Positions 9,066-17,471 of a stretch of DNA of 41,846 bases are shown here, in pieces. The position numbers and the translations under genes are program-made. Every line of letters starts with the position of its first letter. Within the stretch, counting starts at the first letter, position 1. The notes below the pieces were generated by a model. The model made no database searches, was not told the DNA's origin, and was given only the letters and a program-made list of their open reading frames with translations. The DNA is taken from the NCBI RefSeq assembly GCF_903469665.1, contig NZ_CAGKLC010000037.1, forward strand, positions 1-41,846, read 5' to 3'. The stretch comes from Flavobacterium sp. UGB4466. Its GTDB lineage: Bacteria; Bacteroidota; Bacteroidia; Flavobacteriales; Flavobacteriaceae.

Positions 9066-11810
9066 ATGAAAAAACTTTACTTATTATTTATGCTTCTGGG
9101 GCTAAGTTATGCTTCAAAAGCGCAAAATTTATTTCCTTATCTGCAAAACGCGACACCAACATCTATCTACGTTAACTGGAAAACGGATAGTAATCCGGAA
9201 TCTATCGTAGAGTACGGAACAACAGCATCAAATCTAAATGTTACGGTTACCGGTAATACAAATGTTTTTACAGATTCAGGTTATCCGGGGAATTATTTCT
9301 ATCATAGTGCAAAGTTGACGAACCTTTCGGCTAACACGAAATATTTCTACAGAATAAAAACCGGAGCAGATGTGTCTTCGGTTTATTCTTTTAAAACATT
9401 GCCCAATCCGGGACAAGCAGCCACAGCTAATGGACACATTCGGTTTTTGATTATGGGGGATAATCAACTGAAAGCTGTTCCGCGTTATGATTCTTTGGTG
9501 TCAGCTGCTAAAAGAAAGATAAAACAGAAATGGGGAAAAGACGCATCTCCGGATGATAATATCTCTATGACTTTTATGGTGGGAGATCAGGTTGATGTGG
9601 GAACTTTAGATCATTATGAAAATGTGCATTTTAAAAAGAACAGAGGTTTGTCAGGTAATGTGCCTATTCAGACCACAGTAGGAAACCATGAAACTTATGG
9701 AACGCTGGGAATGAATTCCTATTACGATCATTTTTATATAAGTGAACTTTCATACAAAGGGATTTCGTCGGGAACAGAGAATTATTATGCCCAGCAGGCC
9801 GGTAATGTCTTGTTTATCAGTTTAAGTTCAGAACATACAGGGGCTGAACAGCTAAGCTGGTTGCAAAAAGTTCTTACCGCTGCAAATGCGGATAATACCG
9901 TAGAATGGATTTTCTCTTTAAGCCACAGACCTTATCAGGCAGAGCAATATGTGGGGGATATTTCGACCTGGGTTCGTAATACAGCCGTGCCGCTATTGGT
10001 AACTTCTCCAAAATATTCAATGCATATTGGGGCGCACCATCATTTGTATCATCGCGGACAATTGAAAAATACACCTACCTATAATATTATTTCGGGAGGT
10101 ACAGCCTGGGATCAATATTGGGGATCTTCTACAGAGCAGGATTTTGATGATGTACAGAAAACCATTTGTAACTGGATTTACCAAATTGTAGATATTGATG
10201 TGACAAACGGAAAAATGGACATTGAAAGCTATTCTATTGGAAGTGTTGATAAATGGAAGAACAACCAGCTAATGGATGAATTTCATCGATATAAAAACAA
10301 AGCGGCACCTGCCAAACCTTCGATTACGAATACTTTTACTGCGACAAATACATTGCCGCTAACCGTTTCCGGATCGACTTATACGACAACTACAGAGGAG
10401 AAGTTGAATACCAGTCAGTTTTTGATTTCTCAGACACCAACATTCGATATTGTAAAGAAAGAAGTATATAGAGATTTCGAAAATTTATACGGAAAGTATG
10501 GCACTAAGAAAGATTCGACTGTAAACATCAATCTGGGTGTAGATATTACCAAAATGGATTTGGCTTCTAATTCACTTCCAAATGGCAAATACTATGTGAA
10601 GTTAAGATACAGAGATCGTAATCTTGAATGGTCGCCATGGAGTGATGTTCAGACTTTTACGATTACAGGAAGTAACAATGTAAATACGGCAATAGTTACA
10701 GATGCTGTTACTTATTCGTTGAACGCACCCATAAAAGTTGATTTTACTGATGCTCCGGCCAGTACTTCAACGTGGATTGGTTTATACAAAGAAGGGCAGA
10801 CTCCGGGAGGTTCTTCGCCATCGCAAACCTGGAAATATACGGACGGAAGTGCCAGCGGGTTTATCACTTTTTCTAGCGGACTGGCTACTAAAGGACGTTA
10901 TTATGCTGCAATATTTTCAAATGGAGGGTACACGGAAATTGCACCGCGAAAATACTTTTATGTAGGGCCGGTACCGACCTTAACGACTGATAAAACCGAG
11001 TATTCTGTTGGGACTCCTATCCTTATTAATTATACAAATGGTCCACAACTGGCAAAAGACTGGATTGGTATTTACAGAATGGGAGTTAATCCAGGATCCG
11101 GAGTTACAGCAACAAGCTGGCAATATGTTACAACGGCTGCAGATGCTAAATCTTTCACAGGACTGCCAAAAGGCTACTATTATGCCGAGTATTATTTACA
11201 GGACGGATTTAATCCGATTGGAAACAAAGTATTTTTTAAAGTAGGAGCGGTCGTTACCGAATTATGGATCAATAAACCGGTTTATGATTTGGGCGAGCAG
11301 ATTACCGCTTCGTGGACAGACGCTCCGGGAATTGTAAAAGACTGGTTGGGGATTTATCATGATGGAGATAATCCGAATGAAAAACCACTGGTGAGTTATA
11401 CCTATTTCGAAGGACTTTCTGAAGGAACAAAAAATATTGCAGCTACGGAATTACCAACACAAAAAGGGAAGTACTTTTTGGTAATGTTTACTAACGATTC
11501 TTATAATGAAGTTTCCAACAGAGTATCTTTTGAAGTAATCGATCCACATCTGAACAACGATGAATTTAAAATCGATAATGGTTTGAGAGTCTATCCAAAT
11601 CCAACAAAGAATGATACGGAAACCTTTATTCAGTCCGAATATCCTATTGATGAAATAGAAATTTACAGCATGGAAGGGAAATTATTATATGCTACAAAAA
11701 ATGTAAACAATAATAAGTTTTCTCTAATCAATCAGGATTTACCAAAAGGAGTTTATATTCTAAAAATACATTCCCGTAAATTGTTTACGGCTAAACTAAT
11801 TGTGAAGTAG
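9066..11810 (+). CDS. Purple-acid-phosphatase-like exoprotein with T9SS type A sorting domain
   Basis: Probably a secreted phosphohydrolase; 914 residues. Signal peptide 1-19 (MKKLYLLFMLLGLSYASKAQ). Residues 22-115 are an FnIII-like purple acid phosphatase N-domain. Residues 126-390 are a calcineurin-like metallophosphoesterase with MGDNQ (D132), VGDQVDVG (D174), GNHET (N207, H208), SHRPY and GAHHH (322-326): the full dinuclear-metal ligand set. Residues about 405-535 are unassigned beta-rich sequence. Three tandem Ig-like repeats follow (about 540-625, 636-725, 730-815), each with a W(I/L)G(I/L)Y core. The C-terminus opens LRVYPNPTKN and ends ILKIHSRKLFTAKLIVK, a classic type A (TIGR04183-like) sorting domain. 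Substrate unknown. Monocistronic, with its own promoter element and terminator. Confidence 0.9.
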   Translation: MKKLYLLFMLLGLSYASKAQNLFPYLQNATPTSIYVNWKTDSNPESIVEYGTTASNLNVTVTGNTNVFTDSGYPGNYFYHSAKLTNLSANTKYFYRIKTGADVSSVYSFKTLPNPGQAATANGHIRFLIMGDNQLKAVPRYDSLVSAAKRKIKQKWGKDASPDDNISMTFMVGDQVDVGTLDHYENVHFKKNRGLSGNVPIQTTVGNHETYGTLGMNSYYDHFYISELSYKGISSGTENYYAQQAGNVLFISLSSEHTGAEQLSWLQKVLTAANADNTVEWIFSLSHRPYQAEQYVGDISTWVRNTAVPLLVTSPKYSMHIGAHHHLYHRGQLKNTPTYNIISGGTAWDQYWGSSTEQDFDDVQKTICNWIYQIVDIDVTNGKMDIESYSIGSVDKWKNNQLMDEFHRYKNKAAPAKPSITNTFTATNTLPLTVSGSTYTTTTEEKLNTSQFLISQTPTFDIVKKEVYRDFENLYGKYGTKKDSTVNINLGVDITKMDLASNSLPNGKYYVKLRYRDRNLEWSPWSDVQTFTITGSNNVNTAIVTDAVTYSLNAPIKVDFTDAPASTSTWIGLYKEGQTPGGSSPSQTWKYTDGSASGFITFSSGLATKGRYYAAIFSNGGYTEIAPRKYFYVGPVPTLTTDKTEYSVGTPILINYTNGPQLAKDWIGIYRMGVNPGSGVTATSWQYVTTAADAKSFTGLPKGYYYAEYYLQDGFNPIGNKVFFKVGAVVTELWINKPVYDLGEQITASWTDAPGIVKDWLGIYHDGDNPNEKPLVSYTYFEGLSEGTKNIAATELPTQKGKYFLVMFTNDSYNEVSNRVSFEVIDPHLNNDEFKIDNGLRVYPNPTKNDTETFIQSEYPIDEIEIYSMEGKLLYATKNVNNNKFSLINQDLPKGVYILKIHSRKLFTAKLIVK

Positions 11811-11827
11811 ATTTTTTTTTTTTTTTT

Positions 11828-11866
11828 GAAACCCCATTTGCGTTTGTAAGTGGGGTTTCGTTTTTT
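11828..11866 (+). terminator. Terminator after the phosphoesterase gene
   Basis: A 9-bp stem GAAACCCCA / TGGGGTTTC with a 14-nt loop, then GTTTTTT. Directly before it is a run of 16 T (11812-11827). For the minus strand the flank would be A-rich, so the terminator serves the plus strand. Confidence 0.85.
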
Positions 11867-11869
11867 AGG

Positions 11870-12442
11870 TTATGACAGTTCGTGTTCAGGAACTGTCTTT
11901 TTTATTGATTCTTTTATGGTGTCAATTTGATTCAGATGTCGTAGGATATGATGAATAAAAAACTGAAAAGTATCTCCCAGTTTTAATCTTAGTAAACGGG
12001 ATAAAGAAGTGGGGATTTTGATACGATTCAAACTCACCTTTTTGGATTGTTCCAGTAGTGCTAATAATTCAAGTTGTTGGTTGATGAATTTATCAATTAC
12101 ACGCTTGTCAAGCTCAAAGTTTAAAGGATTTTTATCTTTAAAGGTTTTCATTTTGTTCAGCTTTTCTTTTGGAAGCATACTTTTGGCAAAATAACCGCCT
12201 AAAAATCCACTATTAAAATGGGTTTCAGAAGAGGTTTTCGAGTTCTTTATCTTGTCTTTTATCTGAGGCAGGTAATAATCACCATACAAATTCAAATGCT
12301 CCATGCATTCGAGAATGTTCCAGGACGCAGGATCTTCTTTCCACGTCAAAGTTTGTATGTGATCATTCTTAAGTTTCTCCGCCTGATTGATGCTATCTTT
12401 CGTTTGATCGATTAGTAATTGTATGAGTTTTTCTGATTGCAT
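11870..12442 (-). CDS. DinB-family (DinB_2-like) four-helix protein
   Basis: 190 residues, probably cytoplasmic. His49 in CMEHLNLYGDYY and H165/H169 in HHILRHLNQ sit where the metal-binding His triad of the DinB/YfiT superfamily is expected. Members are helical bundles, some of them thiol-dependent transferases; the reaction here cannot be read. It is the last gene of a minus-strand run behind a Crp/Fnr regulator (57 bp apart) and a methyltransferase. An FNR-like box at 12490-12503 lies between regulator and this gene, so it may be a target of that regulator. Confidence 0.75.
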   Translation of the reverse strand: MQSEKLIQLLIDQTKDSINQAEKLKNDHIQTLTWKEDPASWNILECMEHLNLYGDYYLPQIKDKIKNSKTSSETHFNSGFLGGYFAKSMLPKEKLNKMKTFKDKNPLNFELDKRVIDKFINQQLELLALLEQSKKVSLNRIKIPTSLSRLLRLKLGDTFQFFIHHILRHLNQIDTIKESIKKTVPEHELS

Positions 12443-12450
12443 AGGTTTTA

Positions 12451-12473
12451 TTTTTGAAGCAAAGTTTCAAAAA
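12451..12473 (-). promoter_or_regulatory. Inverted repeat just upstream of the DinB-like gene
   Basis: TTTTTGAA (12451-12458) and TTCAAAAA (12466-12473) form 8-bp arms around 7 nt, starting 9 nt before the start codon. It could be an operator or a leader hairpin. Confidence 0.4.
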
Positions 12474-12489
12474 GTTTTTCCGGAAATGA

Positions 12490-12503
12490 TTGATTGAAAT
12501 CAA
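12490..12503 (-). promoter_or_regulatory. FNR-like box TTGAT-N4-ATCAA at the 3' end of a Crp/Fnr gene
   Basis: TTGATTGAAATCAA has perfect 5-nt half-sites with the 4-nt spacing of the FNR consensus. It overlaps the TGA stop (12500-12502) of the Crp/Fnr gene and lies 48 bp upstream of the DinB-like gene. Binding by the neighbouring regulator is inferred. Confidence 0.5.
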
Positions 12504-13006
12504 GACTTTTTTAATCGGGATAAAGTCTCCGGTGTCATTCTTAGATAGTTGGCAATGTGTTTGTTTGGCACTTCCTGAAAAAGCTGCGGACTTCTCCTTA
12601 AAACTCTTTGGTATCTTTCTTTTGGAGAATTGGTTAAAATATCAATTTCGCGTTCCATTTGCTGCACTACTAAGTTTTCTAAAATAGTAATCCATAGGTT
12701 TTTATTGACTTCAATTTTTAAAAACTGATCGATTTGTTTTTTTGTGATGACCTTCAGAACTGTTTTTTTAATGGCCTGAATACACAGGTCAGAAGGCTTT
12801 CCTGTTAAGAAAGAATCCAGTGACACAATTAAATTTTGCTGGTAACCAAATCGAATGACTTGTTCGTCATCATCGTCCAAAACAAAAAGCCGTAAGCTTC
12901 CGCTCTCGACCAAATAAATATTGTCGTCTATGCTTCCTCTTACTTTAAGAAATTCATTTCTGTTTAGGGTTATTGTTTTTTCAGAAAGTGCAATGATTTC
13001 TTTCAT
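12500..13006 (-). CDS. Crp/Fnr-family transcriptional regulator
   Basis: 168 residues from the ATG at 13006; a TTG four codons upstream is less likely. The N-terminal cyclic-nucleotide-binding-like beta-roll has LNRNEFLKVRGSIDDNIYLV and ESGSLRLFVLDDDDEQVIRF. A dimerisation helix follows, then a short C-terminal helix-turn-helix (VPNKHIANYLRMTPETLSRL), where the protein stops almost at once. There are no Fnr-type cysteine clusters. Its start overlaps the end of the upstream methyltransferase gene by 26 bp, so the two are co-transcribed and probably translationally coupled. Ligand unknown. Confidence 0.85.
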   Translation of the reverse strand: MKEIIALSEKTITLNRNEFLKVRGSIDDNIYLVESGSLRLFVLDDDDEQVIRFGYQQNLIVSLDSFLTGKPSDLCIQAIKKTVLKVITKKQIDQFLKIEVNKNLWITILENLVVQQMEREIDILTNSPKERYQRVLRRSPQLFQEVPNKHIANYLRMTPETLSRLKKS

Positions 13007-13631
13007 TTTTTTGAGCAATTAGTATCGTATGAATTTCAATATTTTCGGATTTTGGATATTTAATTTCAAACGATTTAATGATTTTGAAATTATGTATAGA
13101 AAGCTGTTTTTCTATGTTCTTTAAATTGTGATAATAGAAATAGGTTCGGTCGCCGGTGCTTCCCGAAATGAAACCTGATTCAGTCGAATGCCCTTCAACA
13201 AAACTAAGATAAAAAATACCACCAGAACAGAGTATTTTATCAATGTTGTTGATTAGTTTGGAACAATCTTCTTCGGACAAATAGGGCAGACAAAAACCAC
13301 AAATAATGGCATCAAATTGTTGATTTACTTTGTTGAGGTCTCGCGTGTCCATTACTTCAAACTGGGCAAAAGGATTGTTCTTTTGTGCTAATTCAATCAT
13401 TTTGGGAGCAATGTCAATCCCTCTAATTTTTAAATTGGGTTTCTTTGATAATAAATATTTTGTGATGTTTCCCGGGCCACAGCCAATTTCAAAGATATGA
13501 AGCTGTTCGTTTTTCAAAGCATCGCAAAAGAAGTCGTAAGTTTCATTATACAGCTTTAAATCCATGAACTTATCTTGATAAATAGTTGCAATTTTATCCC
13601 AGGTTTCGAAAGTTTCTTTGTATTGATCCAT
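12981..13631 (-). CDS. Class I SAM-dependent methyltransferase
   Basis: 216 residues. Motif I is HIFEIGCGPGNITKYL (E48-G54). Motif II follows in IRGIDIAPKMIELAQ, then FEVMDTRDL and DAIICGFCLPYL. This is the Methyltransf_11/25 fold. The acceptor is not identifiable. It heads a minus-strand run with a Crp/Fnr regulator (26-bp overlap) and a DinB-like gene. The 193-bp gap upstream (13632-13824) holds no gene; I see only a small AGACT/AGTCT hairpin there. Confidence 0.88.
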   Translation of the reverse strand: MDQYKETFETWDKIATIYQDKFMDLKLYNETYDFFCDALKNEQLHIFEIGCGPGNITKYLLSKKPNLKIRGIDIAPKMIELAQKNNPFAQFEVMDTRDLNKVNQQFDAIICGFCLPYLSEEDCSKLINNIDKILCSGGIFYLSFVEGHSTESGFISGSTGDRTYFYYHNLKNIEKQLSIHNFKIIKSFEIKYPKSENIEIHTILIAQKNERNHCTF

Positions 13632-13824
13632 AGCTTTAATCTTGTGTTTGGTCTGTAAGCAAGAAGTATAGGTAAGTGCTGTACTGCTAAAATATAATTT
13701 TAAATTTAGAGACGGAAATAGTTTTTTTGATGTAGACTTTTAGTCTGGTCTCCAGCTTTAAAGTTTTTTTTGACAGTTTATGGTCGGCTCAAAATGATTG
13801 GGCAATGGTTCCGGTAAAATTTAA

Positions 13825-14901
13825 TTAGCGGGTTATTTTACGCATAAGGGCTTCAAATGGGCCGTTCTTAAAGTGTCTTGCCCAAAGTTTACTAAAGTAG
13901 TAACTGAGTGCAAAGTACGCAATTGAAAACAGTAAAATATAAATTGGTTTTGTCGCTTTCGGATCTGTTGAATATTGGACCAGATCATTACCTGTTAGTG
14001 CAGAAAATAAAATGATCCCAATAGTAAGATGTGAAATATAATGCGTAAGCGTCATTTGACCCGTTGGTGCAAAATTTTGTACATATTGGTTATTTCCGTT
14101 TTTTTCTCCGATGTACATAAAAAAGGCAATCAGCATCAGAGCAAATCCGGAGGTGCTTAGCATAAAAGGAAGGTACGGAGGGAGATAATCGGCATTGATA
14201 AATAAATGTAAATTCTCTGAAAGTACAAATTGGCCGGACAGTAATTGAAGTAATGCTATCGATACATATAGTAAAAGTCCAAGCACAAACATTTTTTTCT
14301 GCATTTTGATGCTGCTCCAGTTTAGTCTTCCGAGATACATTCCTAAAAGAAAATAAGCAATCCAGGGGAATACAGCATTCCAGCCATTGTAAAAAGTATT
14401 TCTGATAAACCCGTTCAGGGTATAAAAATCTTTGTATTGAAAAGTGGCAATGTTCCAGCCCGTTTCATAAGGAACGATAAAAATTAAAAGGTGAAAACCA
14501 AATACCGCCACAGCCGCCAGAAACAGAAAAAACCTTTTGTCTAAAAAGATTATAAAAGCAATTATGAACATATAGCAACCGTAAAAGTGCAAAATATCGG
14601 CAGGCCAGATCAGGTTAAGTAAAAGTCCGATGACAAATAAAAAACCAGCTCGTTTGAGGATGGTATTTCTCAGCTTGTTTTTCTCGGCAGCAGTATATTC
14701 CACTCTGTTGGTCATAAGTGCAATACCCATTCCTGCCAGAATTACAAAAACAGAACTTGAGTTGCCGCTAAAAAGAGACATAAATTGTGCAACAGTACTT
14801 TGGTCGTTATGGGAGCCAAAAACCATATTGAAATTAACAATAAACATTCCGAAGATGGCATATGCTCTTGCCAGGTCAAATCCTATAATTCTTTGTTTCA
14901 T
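13825..14901 (-). CDS. DUF418-like polytopic membrane protein
   Basis: 358 residues with about 9-10 predicted membrane segments. It opens RIIGFDLARAYAIFGMFIVN, typical of the DUF418/DUF1624 acyltransferase-like membrane families. The C-terminal part has GQMTLTHYISHLTIGIILFS, a DUF418 hallmark. Role unknown; relatives are linked to acetyl or acyl transfer at the membrane, but catalysis is not established. A Crp/Fnr gene lies just upstream on the same strand, and an 18-bp perfect palindrome (14949-14966) lies 48 bp before this start, which suggests direct regulation. Confidence 0.8.
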   Translation of the reverse strand: MKQRIIGFDLARAYAIFGMFIVNFNMVFGSHNDQSTVAQFMSLFSGNSSSVFVILAGMGIALMTNRVEYTAAEKNKLRNTILKRAGFLFVIGLLLNLIWPADILHFYGCYMFIIAFIIFLDKRFFLFLAAVAVFGFHLLIFIVPYETGWNIATFQYKDFYTLNGFIRNTFYNGWNAVFPWIAYFLLGMYLGRLNWSSIKMQKKMFVLGLLLYVSIALLQLLSGQFVLSENLHLFINADYLPPYLPFMLSTSGFALMLIAFFMYIGEKNGNNQYVQNFAPTGQMTLTHYISHLTIGIILFSALTGNDLVQYSTDPKATKPIYILLFSIAYFALSYYFSKLWARHFKNGPFEALMRKITR

Positions 14902-14948
14902 TTTTTTATATTTTATGAAACAAATGTCGAAATGAAAAATCGCGGGAA

Positions 14949-14966
14949 ATTTGACTTAAGTCAAAT
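14949..14966 (-). promoter_or_regulatory. 18-bp perfect palindrome with TTGAC-N4-GTCAA core
   Basis: ATTTGACTTAAGTCAAAT is a perfect palindrome lying between the Crp/Fnr gene stop (14974) and the DUF418-like start (14901). Half-site form and spacing match Crp/Fnr-family operators (FNR box TTGAT-N4-ATCAA). It is probably the operator of the adjacent regulator. Confidence 0.6.
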
Positions 14967-14973
14967 AATACAT

Positions 14974-15540
14974 TTAAATTCGGGACCGGATCCTGCTTAG
15001 CGTTTCCAGCGATATTCCAAGATAAGAAGCAATATGTGTAAGCTGGATGTTTTTAATAATATACGAATGTTCTTTAATTAATTTAAGGTAGCGGGTCGTA
15101 GCGTCCAGTGTGCGAAACTGAAACAAGCGATCCTCTAGCCAAATCGCGTAATATTCGGTAAGCATCAAATCTAATTCTGTCAATTTTGGGAATTGTTTTT
15201 TTGCATTCTGAAATCCTTTAAAGTCAGTTTGTGAAATGGTGATGTCTGTCACGGCCTGAATAAATTCGTTGCTTGTCGTTTGCAGGCAATAACTATTAAA
15301 AGACACCGCGATATCATCTTTAAAGTATAATTCTGTCGTGATTTCTTTTCCATCATCGAGGTAGTACTTTCTAACAATCCCTTCTTCTATAAAATAGCTT
15401 TTACTGCAAATTTCATCTTGCCGTAATAAAAAAGCTCCTTTTTTTAAAGTCCTGGTAGTGGAGATGTTATTTAAAGCGGCTAAGGTTTCCTGATCAAGGT
15501 TGTTTATAAAAGCATCTATTTTGGTGAGATAGGAATTCAT
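14974..15540 (-). CDS. Crp/Fnr-family transcriptional regulator
   Basis: 188 residues from the ATG at 15540; an in-frame ATG at 15576 would add 12. I prefer the shorter form because it aligns with the third Crp/Fnr protein in this window (36911). cNMP-binding-like roll: TLKKGAFLLRQDEICSKSYF, EEGIVRKYYLDDGKEITTEL. HTH near the end: QLTHIASYLGISLETLSRIR. This belongs to the flavobacterial group with FFxD..AVSFNS-like middle regions and no Cys cluster. Followed by a palindrome and the DUF418-like gene. A TATATTTG element lies upstream at 15630-15623. Confidence 0.85.
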   Translation of the reverse strand: MNSYLTKIDAFINNLDQETLAALNNISTTRTLKKGAFLLRQDEICSKSYFIEEGIVRKYYLDDGKEITTELYFKDDIAVSFNSYCLQTTSNEFIQAVTDITISQTDFKGFQNAKKQFPKLTELDLMLTEYYAIWLEDRLFQFRTLDATTRYLKLIKEHSYIIKNIQLTHIASYLGISLETLSRIRSRI

Positions 15541-15622
15541 TTTTTCGGTATGTATTCGGTTTTTAAAAGTAATCATAGCCAGGATGATTATTTTTCTCCT
15601 AATCTTAGGTGTTTTGGTTGGT

Positions 15623-15630
15623 CAAATATA
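15623..15630 (-). promoter_or_regulatory. -7 promoter element TATATTTG for the Crp/Fnr gene
   Basis: CAAATATA on the plus strand reads TATATTTG on the minus strand, an exact consensus. It lies 46 nt before the ATG at 15576 and 82 nt before the preferred ATG at 15540. No -33 TTTG is at the right spacing. Confidence 0.5.
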
Positions 15631-15851
15631 ATAAAATAGCAAAAAGGATCTGATTAAGTTAAGAGATGTTGATGAGGTTGTACGAAAGGTTCTTTGACTT
15701 GTATAGTTTCATGAGCAACGAATTCCAATTTTGTGCTGTACTATTATTCATTTCTACGGAATTTAAAGAGAATGCTTTGTGCTATTACAACGCTAAAAAT
15801 TTATTCAAATATTTGTATTTAGAAAGAGACTGCAAATAAATTCTGATTTTG

Positions 15852-15859
15852 TATATTTG
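15852..15859 (+). promoter_or_regulatory. -7 promoter element TATATTTG of pyrR
   Basis: Exact consensus, 24 nt before the pyrR ATG at 15884. A TTG start within this element is ruled out if transcription begins here. The rest of the divergent gap (15577-15851) has no gene and no clear attenuator hairpin. Confidence 0.6.
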
Positions 15860-15883
15860 CCCAACCAAACATTATACTTAATT

Positions 15884-16423
15884 ATGAGCCAAAAAGTATT
15901 ACTTAATTCAAAAGAAGTTACTATCATACTCCATCGTTTGGCTTGTCAGTTAATCGAAAAACATCTTGATTTTTCAGATACTATTTTAATCGGAATTCAG
16001 CCAAGAGGTGTTTTTTTAGCCGAACGTTTGAAACAAATATTAGAAAGCGAGTACAAAACGCCCGAAATTTCTCTGGGTTATTTGGACATCACCTTTTTTA
16101 GAGACGATTTCCGCCGCACCGAAAAACCGCTTGAAGCGAATAGAACCCAAATCAATTTTATAGTCGAAAATAAAAAAGTCATTTTTATTGATGACGTTTT
16201 GTTTACCGGACGAAGCATTCGTTCCGCGTTAACTGCTATTCAGTCTTTTGGAAGACCTTCAGAAATTGAATTGTTAGTTTTAATTGACCGACGTTTTAGC
16301 CGTAATCTGCCAATTCAGCCCGATTATCGTGGCCGTCAGGTAGATGCTATCAATGACGAAAAAGTAAAAGTAAGCTGGAAGGAAAATGACGGTGAAGATG
16401 TTGTTCACTTGGTAACAAATTAG
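15884..16423 (+). CDS. pyrR: PyrR-type bifunctional regulator / uracil phosphoribosyltransferase
   Basis: 179 residues, the usual PyrR length. It is a type I phosphoribosyltransferase with the PRPP loop VIFIDDVLFTGRSIRSAL and an upstream GIQPRGVFLAERL. In Firmicutes PyrR binds pyr mRNA and also makes UMP from uracil and PRPP; whether it regulates RNA here is unknown, since no attenuator is visible before pyrB. The residues RR..SR and PDYRGRQVD fit PyrR. The start is the ATG at 15884, after the promoter element. pyrB follows after a 97-bp repeat-word spacer. Confidence 0.92.
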   Translation: MSQKVLLNSKEVTIILHRLACQLIEKHLDFSDTILIGIQPRGVFLAERLKQILESEYKTPEISLGYLDITFFRDDFRRTEKPLEANRTQINFIVENKKVIFIDDVLFTGRSIRSALTAIQSFGRPSEIELLVLIDRRFSRNLPIQPDYRGRQVDAINDEKVKVSWKENDGEDVVHLVTN

Positions 16424-16520
16424 TTTAATCGGTTAACCGGTTAATTGTTTAATCGGAAGGAATCGATTAAACAGTTAAACAAATAAACGATTAAACAGTA
16501 AAAACAGTTAAACATTAAAC
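16424..16520 (+). repeat. Repeat-word spacer pyrR-pyrB (word GTTTAATCG)
   Basis: GTTTAATCG begins at the pyrR stop codon. TGTTTAATCG (16446-16455) pairs with CGATTAAACA (16464-16473) in a 10-bp stem with an 8-nt loop. More copies of TTAAAC/GATTAAAC then run right up to the pyrB ATG. A TTAACCGGTTAA palindrome lies at the 5' side. No T-run. Confidence 0.7.
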
Positions 16521-17450
16521 ATGAAAGAATTAAGCGTAGATCATTTATTGGGAATTAAATATATCAATGAAAATGATATTAACCTGATTTTTGAAACGGC
16601 CGATCATTTTAAAGAAGTCATTAACAGACCTATTAAAAAAGTTCCTTCATTACGAGATATTACCATTGCCAATATTTTCTTCGAGAACAGTACAAGAACT
16701 AAACTTTCCTTTGAATTGGCACAAAAAAGATTATCGGCTGATGTGATTAGTTTTTCGGCAGCCCAGTCTTCGGTTAAAAAAGGGGAGACCCTGATTGATA
16801 CTGTAAATAATATCCTTTCAATGAAAGTTGATATGGTTGTAATGCGCCACTCCAATCCCGGAGCGGCTTATTTTTTATCCAAAAATGTCAAAGCCAGTAT
16901 CGTGAATGCCGGAGACGGAGCACACGAACACCCAACTCAGGCTTTATTAGACAGTTATTCGATTAGAGAAAAATTAGGCGATGTGGCCGGAAAAAAAGTG
17001 GTCATTGTAGGAGATATTCTGCATTCGAGAGTAGCTTTGTCTAACATATATGCTTTGAAGATGCAGGGAGCTGAGGTAAAAGTATGCGGGCCAAAAACAC
17101 TGATTCCGAGATATATTGAATCACTTGGTGTCACAGTTGAACCCAATTTGCGTAAAGCTTTAGAGTGGTGTGATGTTGCTAATATGCTTCGTGTTCAAAA
17201 TGAACGTATGGATGTGAATTTTTTTCCATCGACACGTGAGTATGCACAGCAATACGGAGTAGATAAACCGTTACTCGACTCTCTTGGGAAAGAAATCGTT
17301 ATCATGCACCCGGGACCAATTAACAGAGGGGTAGAGATTACTTCCGAAGTGGCTGACTCCGATCATTCTGTTATTCTGAATCAGGTCGAAAACGGAGTAG
17401 CGATCAGAATGGCAGTGATTTATTTGCTAGCGTCTAAGATTCAACAGTAA
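16521..17450 (+). CDS. pyrB: Aspartate carbamoyltransferase catalytic chain
   Basis: 309 residues. Condenses carbamoyl phosphate with L-aspartate to N-carbamoyl-L-aspartate, the first committed step of pyrimidine synthesis. The carbamoyl-phosphate loop is FFENSTRTKLSFE (STRT 57-60), followed by the SVKKGE loop, HPTQALLD and the aspartate-side MHPGPINRG. Full length with all catalytic motifs. Downstream of pyrR; no pyrI is seen nearby. Confidence 0.96.
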   Translation: MKELSVDHLLGIKYINENDINLIFETADHFKEVINRPIKKVPSLRDITIANIFFENSTRTKLSFELAQKRLSADVISFSAAQSSVKKGETLIDTVNNILSMKVDMVVMRHSNPGAAYFLSKNVKASIVNAGDGAHEHPTQALLDSYSIREKLGDVAGKKVVIVGDILHSRVALSNIYALKMQGAEVKVCGPKTLIPRYIESLGVTVEPNLRKALEWCDVANMLRVQNERMDVNFFPSTREYAQQYGVDKPLLDSLGKEIVIMHPGPINRGVEITSEVADSDHSVILNQVENGVAIRMAVIYLLASKIQQ

Positions 17451-17471
17451 TGTGATATAGTTTTCAGTCGC

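Noticed and set aside
12981..13018. TTG start at 13018 for the Crp/Fnr gene
   Set aside because: An ATG four codons later is more usual and reduces the overlap with the methyltransferase gene.
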